A stretch of 64,000 nucleotides of DNA, from assembly GCA_020055645.1 (NCBI GenBank), contig CM034546.1, positions 29,078,001-29,142,000 on the forward strand, written 5' to 3'. Each line of letters begins with the position of its first letter. Positions within the stretch are counted from its first letter, which is position 1. Source of the stretch: Tomocerus qinae. Lineage: Eukaryota; Arthropoda; Collembola; Entomobryomorpha; Tomoceridae. Position numbers and translations under genes: made by a program. This document shows, piece after piece, positions 1 through 11,308 of the stretch. Below the pieces are notes generated by a model. It had not been told where the DNA came from and searched no databases. It saw nothing but the letters and a program-made list of their open reading frames with translations.

Positions 1-1353
1 ATAACATTAAATGAGCTTCCACACCCTGAAAACAATTTTGCCACACCGAGCCAACCATTCAAAAAAATTCAATGGAGTGTTAGGTTTAAAATAAAAATGG
101 TTTAAAAAATTGTTGAAAGAGTCGATCCGAGTCATCTCATCCAAAAGGGCGAACCGAGCCAGCTCTTTAAAAAAATTCTGGGAGCTGAGCCGGGTCTGTC
201 AAAAAGTTTGATCGAGCCGAGCCAGTCTGGCTCGCCGAACTAGAAACTAGCATGAGTGATTCTCCTTCTCCGGTGATCAAGTTTGCTGATGAACTGTGAT
301 CTCCTACTTAAGATCCCGGGAGCAAAAGCTATAAATCACTCCCTTCTCCTATGCCGTCTGCCATTTTAGGATGATTTCTGAGAATTATCACATCTTTCTC
401 ACCTGCGCCTTACTTTCCTTTTGCATGACATTTGCATTGTGTAAGTGTATCATGTTAATGTCTATCTAAAGTCTACAAAGTCTGCGCGTAACATCTCCGT
501 TTTATTGTTGACCACCTCAAGCAGAGCACGTATCTTTTTCTCATCTCTGCTTTTTCATCTGGCGGTAAACAGTTATTTAAATATGTGGTTCCTACAGTTC
601 GTATAGTTCGTACATTAGTAGACTACTTACACAAAAATTCGATATTTTAATTTTTAAATTGATATGTGCAAAGAAATTCTTACTATTTTAGTTTTAAAAA
701 CTTTTATAAACAATTTTGCACCTATTGGCAAATTACTATACTGACATGGGGCTACTTGACTTTTTCCTCCTAAGTTGTTTGTATTTGGTCTATACAATAT
801 ACTAACAATAATAGATAAGAAAACACATGTTCAAGCAATCTTACATACAAGTCCATGACAAACATTAAAAAATTAATTGGCAGTTTATGTTTCTTTGTTT
901 TCATTTCTTCGGAAAGTAGAATTTCATGGACAATGACTACATTGTTCGGTGCCTTTTTAGGAAACTTTTTAATCGATCATCAAACAATGGTATGGTAGTG
1001 TTATTCATTTCATTACAACAAAGACAAAATACTGCAGTCAGCATTGCTTGTATTACAATACAAACAATAAGAAAAAAGTATTTAGGATCGATATACAATA
1101 AATTTTATGTAGAATTTATATGAAATACATGTAATCATTATAACCCTGCGCTCGAAGTGGGATAATTAGAATAAGTATTAGGCTTTTATAAGTAGGGTTA
1201 CGTGTGTCGTTTAAAACTTACATGTTTGTGATATGTACTTTTATGTAATTTAGTAATTAGTAAGTGAAATTCTAAAGTATTACTTGGAGCTACTACATAG
1301 TATTGGACATTTTCGATTACTTTATAGAACGAAACTTTCGGAAAATTGAAAAA
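1..1353. other. Intergenic, AT-rich, with GAGCCGAGCC-type motif remnants at the left edge
   Basis: No credible gene is visible. Between about 45 and 240 the motif GAGCCGAGCCAG and its variants recurs several times in mixed spacing, which looks like the end of a degenerate repeat cut by the window edge. The rest is AT-rich single-copy-looking sequence. The short open frame at 926-1123 has no recognisable domain and I do not call it a gene. Confidence 0.5.
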
Positions 1354-3966
1354 ATGAAATTTAAATTTATTTTGAACGTTATATATTTGAGTTGTATTTG
1401 TGGATGGAATTTAAAACAGTTGGCAGAGTTTGAAAAGGAATGTTATGTGAATATCTTATTCCATGAAAGTGCATGGACTGGAAACAAAAATAAATAGATT
1501 CAACACGCAAATGGAAATATTTTTTGATGAACTTAAACAGATTCAAACTCCATTTGCTTTCACACGATTGCGAATAAAAGATAAAAATATGAAATGGTTT
1601 TGTCATACTGGAGATAATCCTGATTTTTTTTTCGATTCAGAATGTAATAGGGATCTAAAACGGAATAAAATTGAAAAGTACAAATTCTCATCTCCTCGTG
1701 TTCAATCTAAAACAGTTTGTGTTGCTCATATCGTAGTGAATTTGAATCCCAGGAGTTTTACTGATTTGCTATTTACTGACTATATTTCAGAAACTCCTTC
1801 AGACATCAAGAAAAAAATACGAACTCAGGGAGCAAGACGCATTATCTTCCTTGAGAGTGCATCAAGATTTTGTTGAACATTCTTCTATTTACTTACTGAT
1901 GGACAAAAAAATGATTCATTTGGCAAAGTCGGAAGCTCTTTTTCGAAACGACACCCGTCGTAAGTTATATTATAGTCGCAATAACAACAAATATGAGAAT
2001 GTGACGTATTATTTTGACTTTTTTTCCGAAAGAAAACTTGGTTTTTGATTCCGATCGACAATAAGAGCAAGACATTATTTTTTGCATGTCCACAATATAA
2101 ATATTTACCTAAAGACACCGACAGAAGATTTAGTTGCCAAATAGTTCAATTTAATTTATTAAATGGTCAATTATCATCTGGTCGCGAAATTCGAAAAAGA
2201 TCTTTTAAGGCATTTGAGAATTATAGTCATTTTTCCAAAATTTTGGTCTAATATTTCGAGTGATATTGACCGATCAAGACACAACAGATGAGTATTGTGG
2301 ATCTCCGCTTTTAAATAAATATTTCACGAATTTTTTCACACTGAAAAGTACACACGTGTCAATTCCGATATTCTCCCTATTTCTTAAAAAATTCCCAAAT
2401 TATTACCATTTGGTTAAGAAACGAAATAAATTGCAAGTTTCCTATTGTTGACCGACAACTATTACCAGTAAGATTACCAGTAACGATATATTTCCAATTG
2501 AGCGACATTTGGAGAGAGGTTAAAAATTTTGTAACCTTAACGGAAACGACAGAAGAATCTTTTAATTTCATTTCTTGTACCATTTTAGAAGATAAGAGTT
2601 TTTCATTTATTGGATACATTCGCCCATTTAATTTATTTGCTTGGATCGCCATTTTTGGCCACATTTATTCTAGTTAATATTTTTATGCACTGTATAATAT
2701 TTTTAAAAGGAAGGGAATAGTTTCCCATTCATTCTTATGATTTACGCTTATTTATTAGAAGTCAGTTATTCCTTTTCTAGAGAATATAATAATAAGGCTT
2801 GGATTAGGTTGACAATTGGACCTTTGCTTCGTTGCTTTATTGTATTGACAAATGGATACAAAAGGATAGTCACTTCGGATCTTGTCGAACCACGCTCAGT
2901 AAAACAAATCGAATCTATTGAGGAATTGTAAAATCTTACTGATATTATAGCATTTGGTGCTTTTAGATATAATATTAATCCTGAGCCAATAGTTCAATTA
3001 AAAGAATTCGACCAGAAACAAATTATGTTCAATTACTATTGCTACTTAAAAAATAACAAAACCTATTATCCTAACAACCTCTTCATGTCTGCATTTGATC
3101 CTAAATGCTACAACCCATATTTGGATAGTAAAAGACTCTCTGTTCAAAGTAGTAATACATTTGCAGAGGAAACCCAAAAAAATATACAAGCTGTCCTCAA
3201 TTCTTACAATCTTTATCGAAACCAAACACATAGAAAACTATTTAAACTCTCAGACGCAATACATCAGTTTCTATATTCCCAAATGTGGTTAGGAAATCCA
3301 GTATCTCCAACCGAACATCAAAAATTTATGACCATTTCTAACTCCATTCGGTTTCCAAAAGAATTTCCATCCACAAGCCCTCAAAAATGGATTAGCCAGT
3401 GTGAAAAGTCAATGTTTGTCGATCAGAGTTCCATGCTTCGACGATTTCTTAATGACTTTTATTGGAAATCACTGAAACAAAAACATAATTTGTACTTTGG
3501 GGAGTCAAAAAATGAATTCTTAAAACAGAAATTGGGAATCGTCATACAGAATAATTTGATTTATTTACTCGCTCCGTTTCTCAGAAGAAAATTGTTTTCT
3601 GTCGTTGAATCGGGCCTTTTGAAAGTTTGGTTAGATGTTTCCGAGAGACATAACTTTACAATGTGCAAACGATGCTTGATGAAAGATGGATCGATGCCAT
3701 TAACTCTCAATTCTAACCTTTCAAGTATAATATTCTACATTGGACTCTGTATTATAATTATAACTTGCACTGTGCTACTGTACGAATTAAATGTTATCTC
3801 AAAAATCAAAGCCCTTATTGCAAATCTAAAGAAGATAAAATGGAAAGTTTTAATTTACCATAATAAACTAATAACTATTAACTCTGCAGTCCGAATCAGA
3901 AATGGCATTAAAAAATGTGGCACAATTGTCTTTTCTAGAAGAAAAATTAGAAAGAGAAAATTCTAA
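1354..3966 (+). pseudogene. Ionotropic receptor (IR)-like chemoreceptor pseudogene, copy 1
   Basis: This is an intronless, degenerate receptor gene. A signal-peptide-like start lies at 1354. The reading frame then jumps several times (around 1463-1495, 1835-1876, 2045, 2250, 2420 and 2930), and the last 313 codons (3025-3966) are open. The order of parts fits an IR: an N-terminal ectodomain, a hydrophobic segment near 2640-2710, a Trp-rich membrane segment leading into LTNGYK near 2800-2870 (the M3-like region of iGluR/IR proteins), a second ligand-binding lobe, and a final membrane helix near 3725-3790. IRs are ligand-gated cation channels used in chemosensation. The family call rests on architecture and the M3-like motif, since no database search was possible. 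A second, 5'-truncated copy lies at 58,733-60,582 with different disruptions, so each copy shows what the other lost. Confidence 0.72.
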
Positions 3967-4147
3967 GGCCTTAGGGTAGATCCTCCATACTAAATGTATT
4001 GTACTAATTTTGTCGTAATAAATTTCAATCATTGATGAGAAAGTTTACCAGAAATAACCAAAACAAAAGAATGTACTACTTATTTTGATTATTTCATCAC
4101 TCAACCCATCACACATTTTCTGACAGCGAATGAAAAATAAGAGTGGC

Positions 4148-4472
4148 GGTGAATTTGGCAGAAGTCAGTTTGGCAAATGCGTTTTGACCAGTTTGGCAAA
4201 AGTTCCTGATCAGTTTAGAAAAAGGTCCTAACCAGTTTGGTAGTTTGGAAAAACGTCCAGACCAGTTTGGCAAAAGGGGTTTTTTCCATGACCAGTTTGG
4301 CAAAACCGTATAAAGGTTGCATCTTATATTTATTGTCATATAGTCATTATCATTTAAACATGGCAAAAATATCTTCACGCTAAGGCCTCAACATGACAAC
4401 CATAAAATATCATTTTGCCAAACTTTCCAACACCATTTGCCAAAGTGTCCACAGGGTACAATTAATTGACCT
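4148..4472. mobile_element. Non-autonomous TTTGGCAAA-type TIR element, short copy
   Basis: The left end reads GGTGAATTTGGCAGAAGTCA and the right end is its imperfect reverse complement, finishing in ATTGACC. About six units of CCAGTTTGGCAAAA lie inside the left half. The same ends occur at 60,751-61,615, where the array is greatly expanded, and a related pair bounds 25,061-25,783. Long TIRs made of repeated TTTGGCAAA units could be Mutator-like, but no clean 9-bp target duplication is visible, so the superfamily is uncertain. Confidence 0.6.
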
Positions 4473-4797
4473 TCATTCAGTAGTAATGTTACTAAAGCTA
4501 AAATGAAGATTCACAAACTTGAATATATTAGATCATAATAATTGGTAATAATGAGGATGCAAATAAAAATATGTACTTTTGTCATGTTTGCAAATCTTTA
4601 TTTAAGTGAACTTTAGTTGAATTTTTGGAAATAACCCAAGTAAATAATAATTATGTGTAATAAAAATGCAGAGAACAGTAAATGTTATGAAAAACAACTG
4701 CAAAGCAATGCCAATTACACATAAAATCGTTATCTGCGTCACTGATTACATATCTTGATCCGTTATTTGTTAGTCCACATGATGATAGGTTGCAATT

Positions 4798-5241
4798 TTA
4801 GCGTCCCGGATTGTAATCTATTATAAAAGGAGTGTCAATCATTTGTAAATGTACTTTTTTAAGTCATTATTTCTACTTGATCTTAAATATTCCATATATA
4901 AATTCAATTTTGTTATTGAATTAATTATTATTAAATATTGTATCTATGTATTTAAGTTTGATTGGTATTAAGGCTAAGCAACTTACAACATCTTCCTTCG
5001 GCCCAAGACGGGTCATTTTTTTGGCAATGCATGCCAGGGCAGCAGTTTCCTTGATGTCCGTTTTGTCCACGACAAACACCATCATGTCCCACACATTGTG
5101 ACTGAAATAAAGACCATTACAAAATAAACGAATAAATGAAAAGAATCGCCAAAAATTCTAAATATTTGTTAAAAATTGTCATACCATTGCTACAGTTGCA
5201 ATCATTGCAACCAAAAACAATACAAAAATAACGTTCTTCAT
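4798..5241 (-). CDS. Secreted knottin peptide (Alo-like six-cysteine), copy A, intact
   Basis: The product is 63 residues from three exons: 5185-5241, 4987-5101 and 4798-4817. Residues 1-19 form a hydrophobic signal peptide (MKNVIFVLFLVAMIATVAM). The mature part has six cysteines spaced C-x6-C-x9-CC-x4-C-x11-C, the inhibitor cystine knot pattern. The spacing and the GNCC segment resemble the beetle antifungal Alo peptides, so a secreted antimicrobial role is likely, though a knottin scaffold can also block channels or proteases. The frame closes cleanly across both introns (donors GTATGA and GTAAGT). A TATA box lies at 5417-5424. Copies B, C and D are mirror or duplicated relatives. Compared with B and C, the 5'-UTR intron of copy A has lost the short stretch holding the donor site. 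Confidence 0.82.
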
Positions 5242-5416
5242 GTTGATGTTCCTGCTAAAATTCCTAGAAAAAACAATCGAAATTAAAAAGAGAGTATTAG
5301 ATTTAGATGCAAAAATAATTATTTATTGAGAATAACAAAATCAATATTTTCTTTTGTAGCTTGTTACTTTTTGCGTCGTTATTTGCTGTTTGACTAAAGC
5401 CCAGCTCATTGTTTAG

Positions 5417-5424
5417 CTTTTATA
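5417..5424 (-). promoter_or_regulatory. TATA box of knottin copy A
   Basis: TATAAAAG on the minus strand, about 176 bp upstream of the start codon in genomic distance. The same element with the same flanks (GCC before, CT after) occurs upstream of copies B, C and D. Confidence 0.7.
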
Positions 5425-5859
5425 GGCAAGATTTGCCCTTTCTTTTACCCGCTCGGTGATGCTGATTAGGTATATTAGCAAAGTTGAAATATTTAAATTT
5501 AGAACAAATTATTTCCTATTCTCAGTTTGTCCGAAGAAAAAGAGGTTTGATGGTTTTCCTCTACTTTTTTCCTTATACAAAACGTACCAACATTCACATA
5601 AATTACTGCATCGCGATGTATGATTTCATGTAGTTCTCTAGTCCAATGTGCGGTTATCCAGGGACCAAATGCACGGCAATCATCAGCACCTCTTGATGTT
5701 TATATCAAGCAAGCAAATTATTTATTAGGTATAGCTCCCATATTTATTTTGATTTTTAGGGAAAGTGATGCCTAACTATATTAATAAGCGAAGAGTGACC
5801 ACAGCATTTTAAGGAATTTAAGAAAATGAACTTTAGAATTGCCGTTGTATTTTCCCATT

Positions 5860-6540
5860 GTGTATTTTATTAACAAAACGATTTTAACATTTACTAATTC
5901 TACTATTTTGTCCTACTCCTACTACTCATTCTACTATTATTATCATTTTGTTTGAGTTTATAATTATTTTGTATTTTTTATCATTATTTTCTTGTTGTTT
6001 ATCCCCATGCTTCCCCAGTTATTTTTTTTCCTATTTTTGCTTTATTTCTTCCTATTTTTTACATGGTGGTGGTTTCACATATGTTTTTCCCTTCCCATAT
6101 GACAGATATCGAATCTGAAATGTATAAAGAGTAAAACCTTATGAACGGTAGGGCAAAATAAGTATATGTAGATAATTATTATTATTAAGTATCCTAAACA
6201 AACAACAAAGGAAAATATATTTTCGCAAAATTAAGTGTTGAATTGGCAATTACTGAAAAAATACAGCTTTCGTAAAAGTAATGGAGCTTCGGGAACTAAT
6301 TAACCGATTTTAACTATGCAAGATATAGTCTAATTGGTATAATGGGAAGAACAAGATCAATCTTTTTAAACTTAGACGAAAAAAATCATTGCCGCGATTT
6401 TGCCTAGTTCAACATAGAGCGTGAGACGACTTTTTTGCATCCAATTAATTTATGACTGAACTATAATTATTAGTCCGCATAAAGGTACTTGTTTCTAGCT
6501 TTAATTACTATATTTTCTTTAAGTTAACTTTAAATACAGA
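5860..6540. other. Loop of knottin palindrome 1, no gene
   Basis: AT-rich sequence with a CT-rich stretch around 5,900-6,070 and no credible frame. It matches the loop of palindrome 2 (about 62,990-63,600) only in reverse complement, while the flanking units are in direct orientation. See the finding on loop inversion. Confidence 0.6.
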
Positions 6541-6950
6541 ATAAGGAAATCGGTAATTCTAAAGTTCATTTCCTTAACTTTCTTGAAATGCTGTGGTCAC
6601 CCTTCCTTTAATTTGGTTTGGCTTCATTTTCCCTGAGAATCAAAATAAATGTAAGAGCTTTACCTACATGCAGCAAATGCTTGCTTCACACTAAAAGGTA
6701 TTTGATTTTACATATCCGCACACTGGCAGTGGACTAACGAACTACATAATAATAAATCGGGCGATGCATTAAGATAATGTGATTGTTGGTACCTTTTGTA
6801 TGAGGAAAAAATAGAGGAAAACCACGAAATCTCACTTTCTTTGGACAAACTGAGAATATGAAATAATTTGTTCTAAATTTAAATATTTCAATTATGCTAA
6901 TATACCAAATCAGCGTCCCCGGACGGGTAATGGAACTGGTAAATCTTGCC

Positions 6951-6958
6951 TATAAAAG
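6951..6958 (+). promoter_or_regulatory. TATA box of knottin copy B
   Basis: TATAAAAG followed by a presumed 5' UTR. A 5'-UTR intron is predicted at 7034-7117: the donor is GTAAGT after GATTTTGG and the acceptor is TTTTTTCTAG, just before the start-codon exon. Copy C shows an equivalent GTAAGT. Confidence 0.65.
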
Positions 6959-7140
6959 CTGAACATTGAGCTGGGCTTTAGTCAAACAACAAATAACGAC
7001 GCAACAAGTCAAAAAAGAAAATTTTGATTTTGGGTAAGTTATTCTCAATGATCAATATTATTTTTGAACCTACCTAAATCCAATATTCTCTTTTAAAATT
7101 TCGTTTGTTTTTTCTAGGAAGTTTAGCAGGAATATCATCA

Positions 7141-8130
7141 TGAAGAACGTCATCCTTGTTTTGTTTCTGGTTGCAATGATTGCAACTGTTGCAATGGTAT
7201 GTCAATTTTTAACAAATATTTCGAATTTTAGAAGCATTTTTTTTAACTATTCACATATATTATGATAGTATAATTTCAATTTACATGAATAAGCAAATTT
7301 TTAAGGGTAGTAATCACAGGCATAAAGTCGGGTCTTAATTTTAGTGAACTCGATGCGACATAAACGGCTACGGTTAGTTTTCTGAGTACTAAACTTTATT
7401 ATTCACCAACACTTAAACATTCGAGCTTGTAGTCATGGTGACTATAAATATAGGATTCCCAAATTTTCAACCCCTTTTTGTCAACACTATAACCTAACCA
7501 TACCTGCCCATATATAATTAAGGTGTTGACAAAAATATATTGACAATTTGGGGTTCTCCCGAATATAGTACAAGAAAACTAACTGCATAATAACAGCAGT
7601 TTAAGTCGCATTGAGTTCACTAGCATTGAGGCCCGACTGCATGCATTTTGTAGCCTATAGGTATTCTATCGCAGTTTTTCCCTTTTTTACATACGCAACT
7701 GCCAACTGCATTTTATCATTAAATACTATTTGTATTAAAATCCAAAAACCACCGATTATAAGAATGTTAGCATGTCGAGGTCATTTGTTTACTTCGTTTA
7801 TTTTGTAATGAAATTGATTTCAGTCTTAATGTGTGGGGGATATGATGTTGTTTGTCGAGGACAAAACGGACATCAAGGAAATTGCTGCCCTGGAATGCAC
7901 TGCCAAAAAATGACCCGTCTTGGCCCGAAGGAAGATGTTGTAAGTTGTTTTCCGTTAATACCAATCAAACTTATACACCTAGATACAATATTTAGTAATC
8001 AATTCAATTGGAAAATTGAACATGTATAATATATGGAAATATTTCAGATCTAATAGAAATAATAAATTAAAAAAACACATAATAATCAATTTACACTCCT
8101 TTTATAATAGATTACAATCCGGGACGCTAA
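7141..8130 (+). pseudogene. Knottin copy B, disrupted
   Basis: Exon 1 (7141-7197) encodes a normal 19-residue signal peptide. Exon 2 (from 7824) begins with TCT TAA where intact copies have TCA CAA, which gives an in-frame stop right after the signal peptide. A net 2-bp gain follows in the first cysteine loop and a 1-bp loss in the later A-run. The short third exon (8111-8130) is still recognisable. Intron 1 is about 625 bp instead of about 83 bp because a MITE sits in it. The other exon-2 differences show that decay is not recent. Confidence 0.85.
7321..7643. mobile_element. TIR element (MITE) in the intron of knottin copy B
   Basis: The ends are imperfect inverted repeats of about 40 bp, with GTCGGGTCTTAATTTTAGTG on the left matched by the complement of CATTGAGGCCCGAC on the right. 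A second, inner inverted pair (around GTGTTGACAAAAAT) makes it a nested hairpin. It is absent from the matching intron of copies A and C. Confidence 0.65.
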
Positions 8131-8390
8131 AATGGCAACCTATCAAGTGGACCAACAAATAATCGGCTGGATCAAGTTGTCTAATCATGACAAGACAGAT
8201 AATGATATTATAAGTAATTGGCATGGCTTTTGCATTTATTTACACCAGTTATAATTGTTATTTACTTTGGGCTATTTATTTCCATAAAATTGAATTAAAG
8301 TTCCTTTAAATAAATATGAATAAATACGACATAAATGTAAATATCTTAATTAGCCTCCTCATTATTATCAATTATGATCTAATATATAGT

Positions 8391-9723
8391 ATTGATGAGG
8401 CAATTTTAATTATACTTTCAACATGCAGGTTTCACTTTAACTTATCCGTAATGGACTACTATCTCAATACATGGCTCACTGGCCTTTAGGCTTAAATATA
8501 TGGTTCAATGAGATTAGACTTACATTCATACAGTGACTCTCCTTTTTCAAATACTTTGAACCTTCACCTGAAACCACAAATGAAGTATCAAATTAAAGCT
8601 AAGATTATACTGAATCAATGTATTAGAACAGATTTTAGGTATACTTAATTTTACAAGAATTATAAATGAAAATAACGTGAACTTATTGCATATTAGATTT
8701 CATGCTGTAGATTTTACAGTTGGTACATAATTTTGGTGTGTATAACACGAAAGTCGGTTCCTTCTGATATCTGACTACTTCGCGGGGTTACCTGTCTGAA
8801 ATTGATAAAACATAAATTTGTTACCAGTTTTAAGTCATTTTAAACAAAATTGTGTGTAGAAGCGAAATTTATCGGAGAATTGAACTGAAACAGAAAAATT
8901 AACAAGAATTCAAACAGGAAGTGAGAGTAAAATAAACTAGAATTCAAACATAGGAAATTGGGGTACCAGTACACTGGTGAAATCAGCTAGGTAAATTATG
9001 TCTATTTGTTATGCTATTAAAATCTGACGAATTAATTTTTTGAGATGCGGTTGAGTGCAAAAGCAAAAAAGCTTTGGGTTTGGGCAATATTCACTTCTTT
9101 TGGCGTTCCATAACACAAAACTAGCCGAATTTTGAATCTTCTTTGCAGATGCACAATTGAATGAACATCAATTTGGCGAAAGTCATTTTGGCGAAAGTGG
9201 AAATTGTTGGCAAATGACCCCTGAGCTTTTTGGAAAATCCAGTTTTGCCCATCAGGTAAGTTAGGCCAAATTTAAGTACGCCAGCGTGCAAAAACACTTA
9301 GATGTAGGAAAGATTTAATTTGTTTGGTTTAATTGTGTGGTGATAGTATTCATATTATTTGTCAAATCCCCAGCATACAATTATCTATAGCAGCAGCATA
9401 ATATAATTAATATTTAAAATAATCCTAAATTTACGATCGTATGATGTTCCTGTGTCACAAATATTTCTAGATAACGTGAACTAATGTCCTACTTTTCTTA
9501 GTTTGTATGAACTAAAGTCCACTTCCAGACACCATGATTGAATAATTGGTCTCTGGAAGCGGACTACTATTTTCTATGTATAAAGCTAGGGTCAGCACTA
9601 ATCTAAATCTCTAGATAAATTATGTCAAACCTAGTTTATAAAAACTAGAACTTGCCTGTACTAAATAAGCATTTGCCTATTGCCCTTAGCTGTATACACA
9701 CCTCTCTTCTATTCTCTGTAAAT
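8391..9723. other. Intergenic, no gene seen
   Basis: AT-rich with many stops in all frames. A short degenerate piece of the TTTGGCAAA family lies at about 9,165-9,270 (CAATTTGGCGAAAGTCATTT). Nothing else stands out. Confidence 0.5.
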
Positions 9724-10358
9724 CAGGGCATGAAAAACCCAAAAACCCGGGTTTTTGGGTTATTGGGTTTTTGGGTAGCAAAATTAGCAAAAACCCGGGT
9801 TTTTGGGTTTTTGCTATGAAATGGGGTGATTTGAAAACCCAAGGATTAGAGCAGAATACAAGAACTCTAGATTAAATGATTAAAATATCCGTTATTTCAA
9901 TCCCTTAATCAAAGAATCAACGTAATAGGCAACTGATACAAGTATTTATTTGTCAATCCATAAAATATTGAGATAATCAAATTATGTTTATCTCAATATT
10001 TTGGAAATAAATGGAATATTTTCAATATTAGTTTTTAAGTTAGTCTATATTAATCATACCTGATAACTACTTAATAACTTGCCAACCGAATATTTGATCG
10101 ATATACTTTTGAGTTTACCGTCTACCACTAATCTAATCCACAAATTCACTTAATTATAATAAAAGTCTTCTTCCAGATCGCCAAATAAAGAATCAAAATA
10201 AATATTATTTTAAGTTTGAATATGGAACAATAATAGTAGAAGTCCAGTGAGTCACAGCAGATGGCGGATGCTACTGCAAAAACCCAAAAACCCCAAAAAC
10301 CCAAAAAGGCGGGTTTTTGGGTTTTTCCTAGGAAAAACCCTGCCTTTTTCATGCCCTG
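9724..10358. mobile_element. hAT-type MITE with perfect 8-bp target duplication
   Basis: The element is 635 bp, with ends CAGGGCATGAAAAA and TTTTTCATGCCCTG, flanked on both sides by CTGTAAAT (9716-9723 and 10359-10366). Subterminal GGGTTTTTGGG units are repeated in both orientations. There is no transposase frame. TIRs beginning CAGGG with 8-bp duplications are typical of hAT elements. A diverged relative lies at 11,633-12,194. Confidence 0.88.
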
Positions 10359-10592
10359 CTGTAAATAAAACTTTACATTTACACGTTATTTCTCCAGTCT
10401 CATATTCCCCTCAATTCACCTAGGCTCATCTCACACTTAAACTTTTTTTGCAGTAACTATAGTTAGAACTTTTGTATTTCTACTAACTGATTTCATGAAC
10501 AAATAGTGTTGAGAACACGTAGCTAGGTTAGCTTTTCTCATTGTTAATGTGATTAATTGGGTTATTGGCTAACATGCAATTGCTTAGAAGTC

Positions 10593-11308
10593 GGCTCATC
10601 CCTTCTACCCGACAACCGACGACACGGTACCCTACAGACGACACCACACCACCCGACAACCAAAACCACCGGACCCTTACACCCCAGGACCCGATACCCA
10701 ACGACACCCCACCCAACAACAGACGCCATAGAATACCGATGGTGGCTGTGAAGCTGGCGCTTCACTATAGAAGACAGAAGACCAGCTTCCATAAGAGAAA
10801 TGGTCCACACTTAGATTACACGTAGGTACATACGAGAGCCAATGAGAAAGCGGCTGCGTACAGTCCAATAGCTAAATGGCTGCGTACCTTGTAGCAACAG
10901 CAAGGAGCTCCGTATGAGAGATATACTTGGGAGACGTATAGAAGCCTAAGCTGGTCTTCCTCTTGTTCCTTGAACAGACGCCACCGGAAGACCAAAACCA
11001 CCCAACTCGACTACCAACGCCACCGAATCCGACAATTGAGTTTCCAAAAAAGTAAAAAGTGCAAAAACTAATGAATTTATTCGCTTAAAACGTCGTTCAG
11101 TCTCACATTACCATTTTCTCAAAAACTGATTAAGAAAATGGCCACAGTGCATTTGAGTTTTTTACTTTATTGGTAACTTAATTTTCGGGTCCGGTGGCGT
11201 CGGTAGCAGTGTGGGGTGGTTTTGGTCGTCGGGTCCTGGGGTGTCGAGTGTCGGATCCGGTGGTTTTGGTGCCGTGTCGTCGGTTTTCGGGTAGAAGGGA
11301 TGAGCCAG
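10593..11308. repeat. Fold-back element with C/A-rich arms
   Basis: GGCTCATCCCTTCTACCCGA at the left end is found as its reverse complement at the right end. Both arms consist of loose tandem ACCACCGAC / CGACGACAC units. A second inverted segment inside (CGTTCAGTCTCACATTACCA at 11,091-11,110, mirrored imperfectly) extends the pairing. Open frames here are low-complexity artefacts and not genes. Confidence 0.7.

Larger units (their letters stand above)
2112..8390 (+). repeat. Segmental direct duplication, copy 1 (partner 58,733-64,000+)
   Basis: The order IR pseudogene, TTTGGCAAA element, minus-strand knottin gene, palindrome loop and plus-strand knottin promoter is repeated in the same orientation at 58,733 to the right window edge. 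Homology starts abruptly at AAGACAC near 2112 and 58,733. The copies have diverged by point changes and indels, and the TTTGGCAAA element is much longer in copy 2. The two units lie about 56.6 kb apart and flank everything else in the window. Confidence 0.85.
4500..8390. repeat. Knottin palindrome 1 (arms about 4,500-5,860 and 6,540-8,390)
   Basis: The left arm carries a knottin gene on the minus strand and the right arm a mirror-image copy on the plus strand. Homology includes the 3' flanks, exons, TATA boxes and upstream DNA as far as a GACCACAGCATTT motif on one side and its complement on the other. The loop (about 5,860-6,540) is unique AT-rich sequence. The arms are clearly diverged, unlike the giant inverted repeat further right. 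The right arm is longer mainly because a MITE sits in the intron of its knottin copy. Confidence 0.85.
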
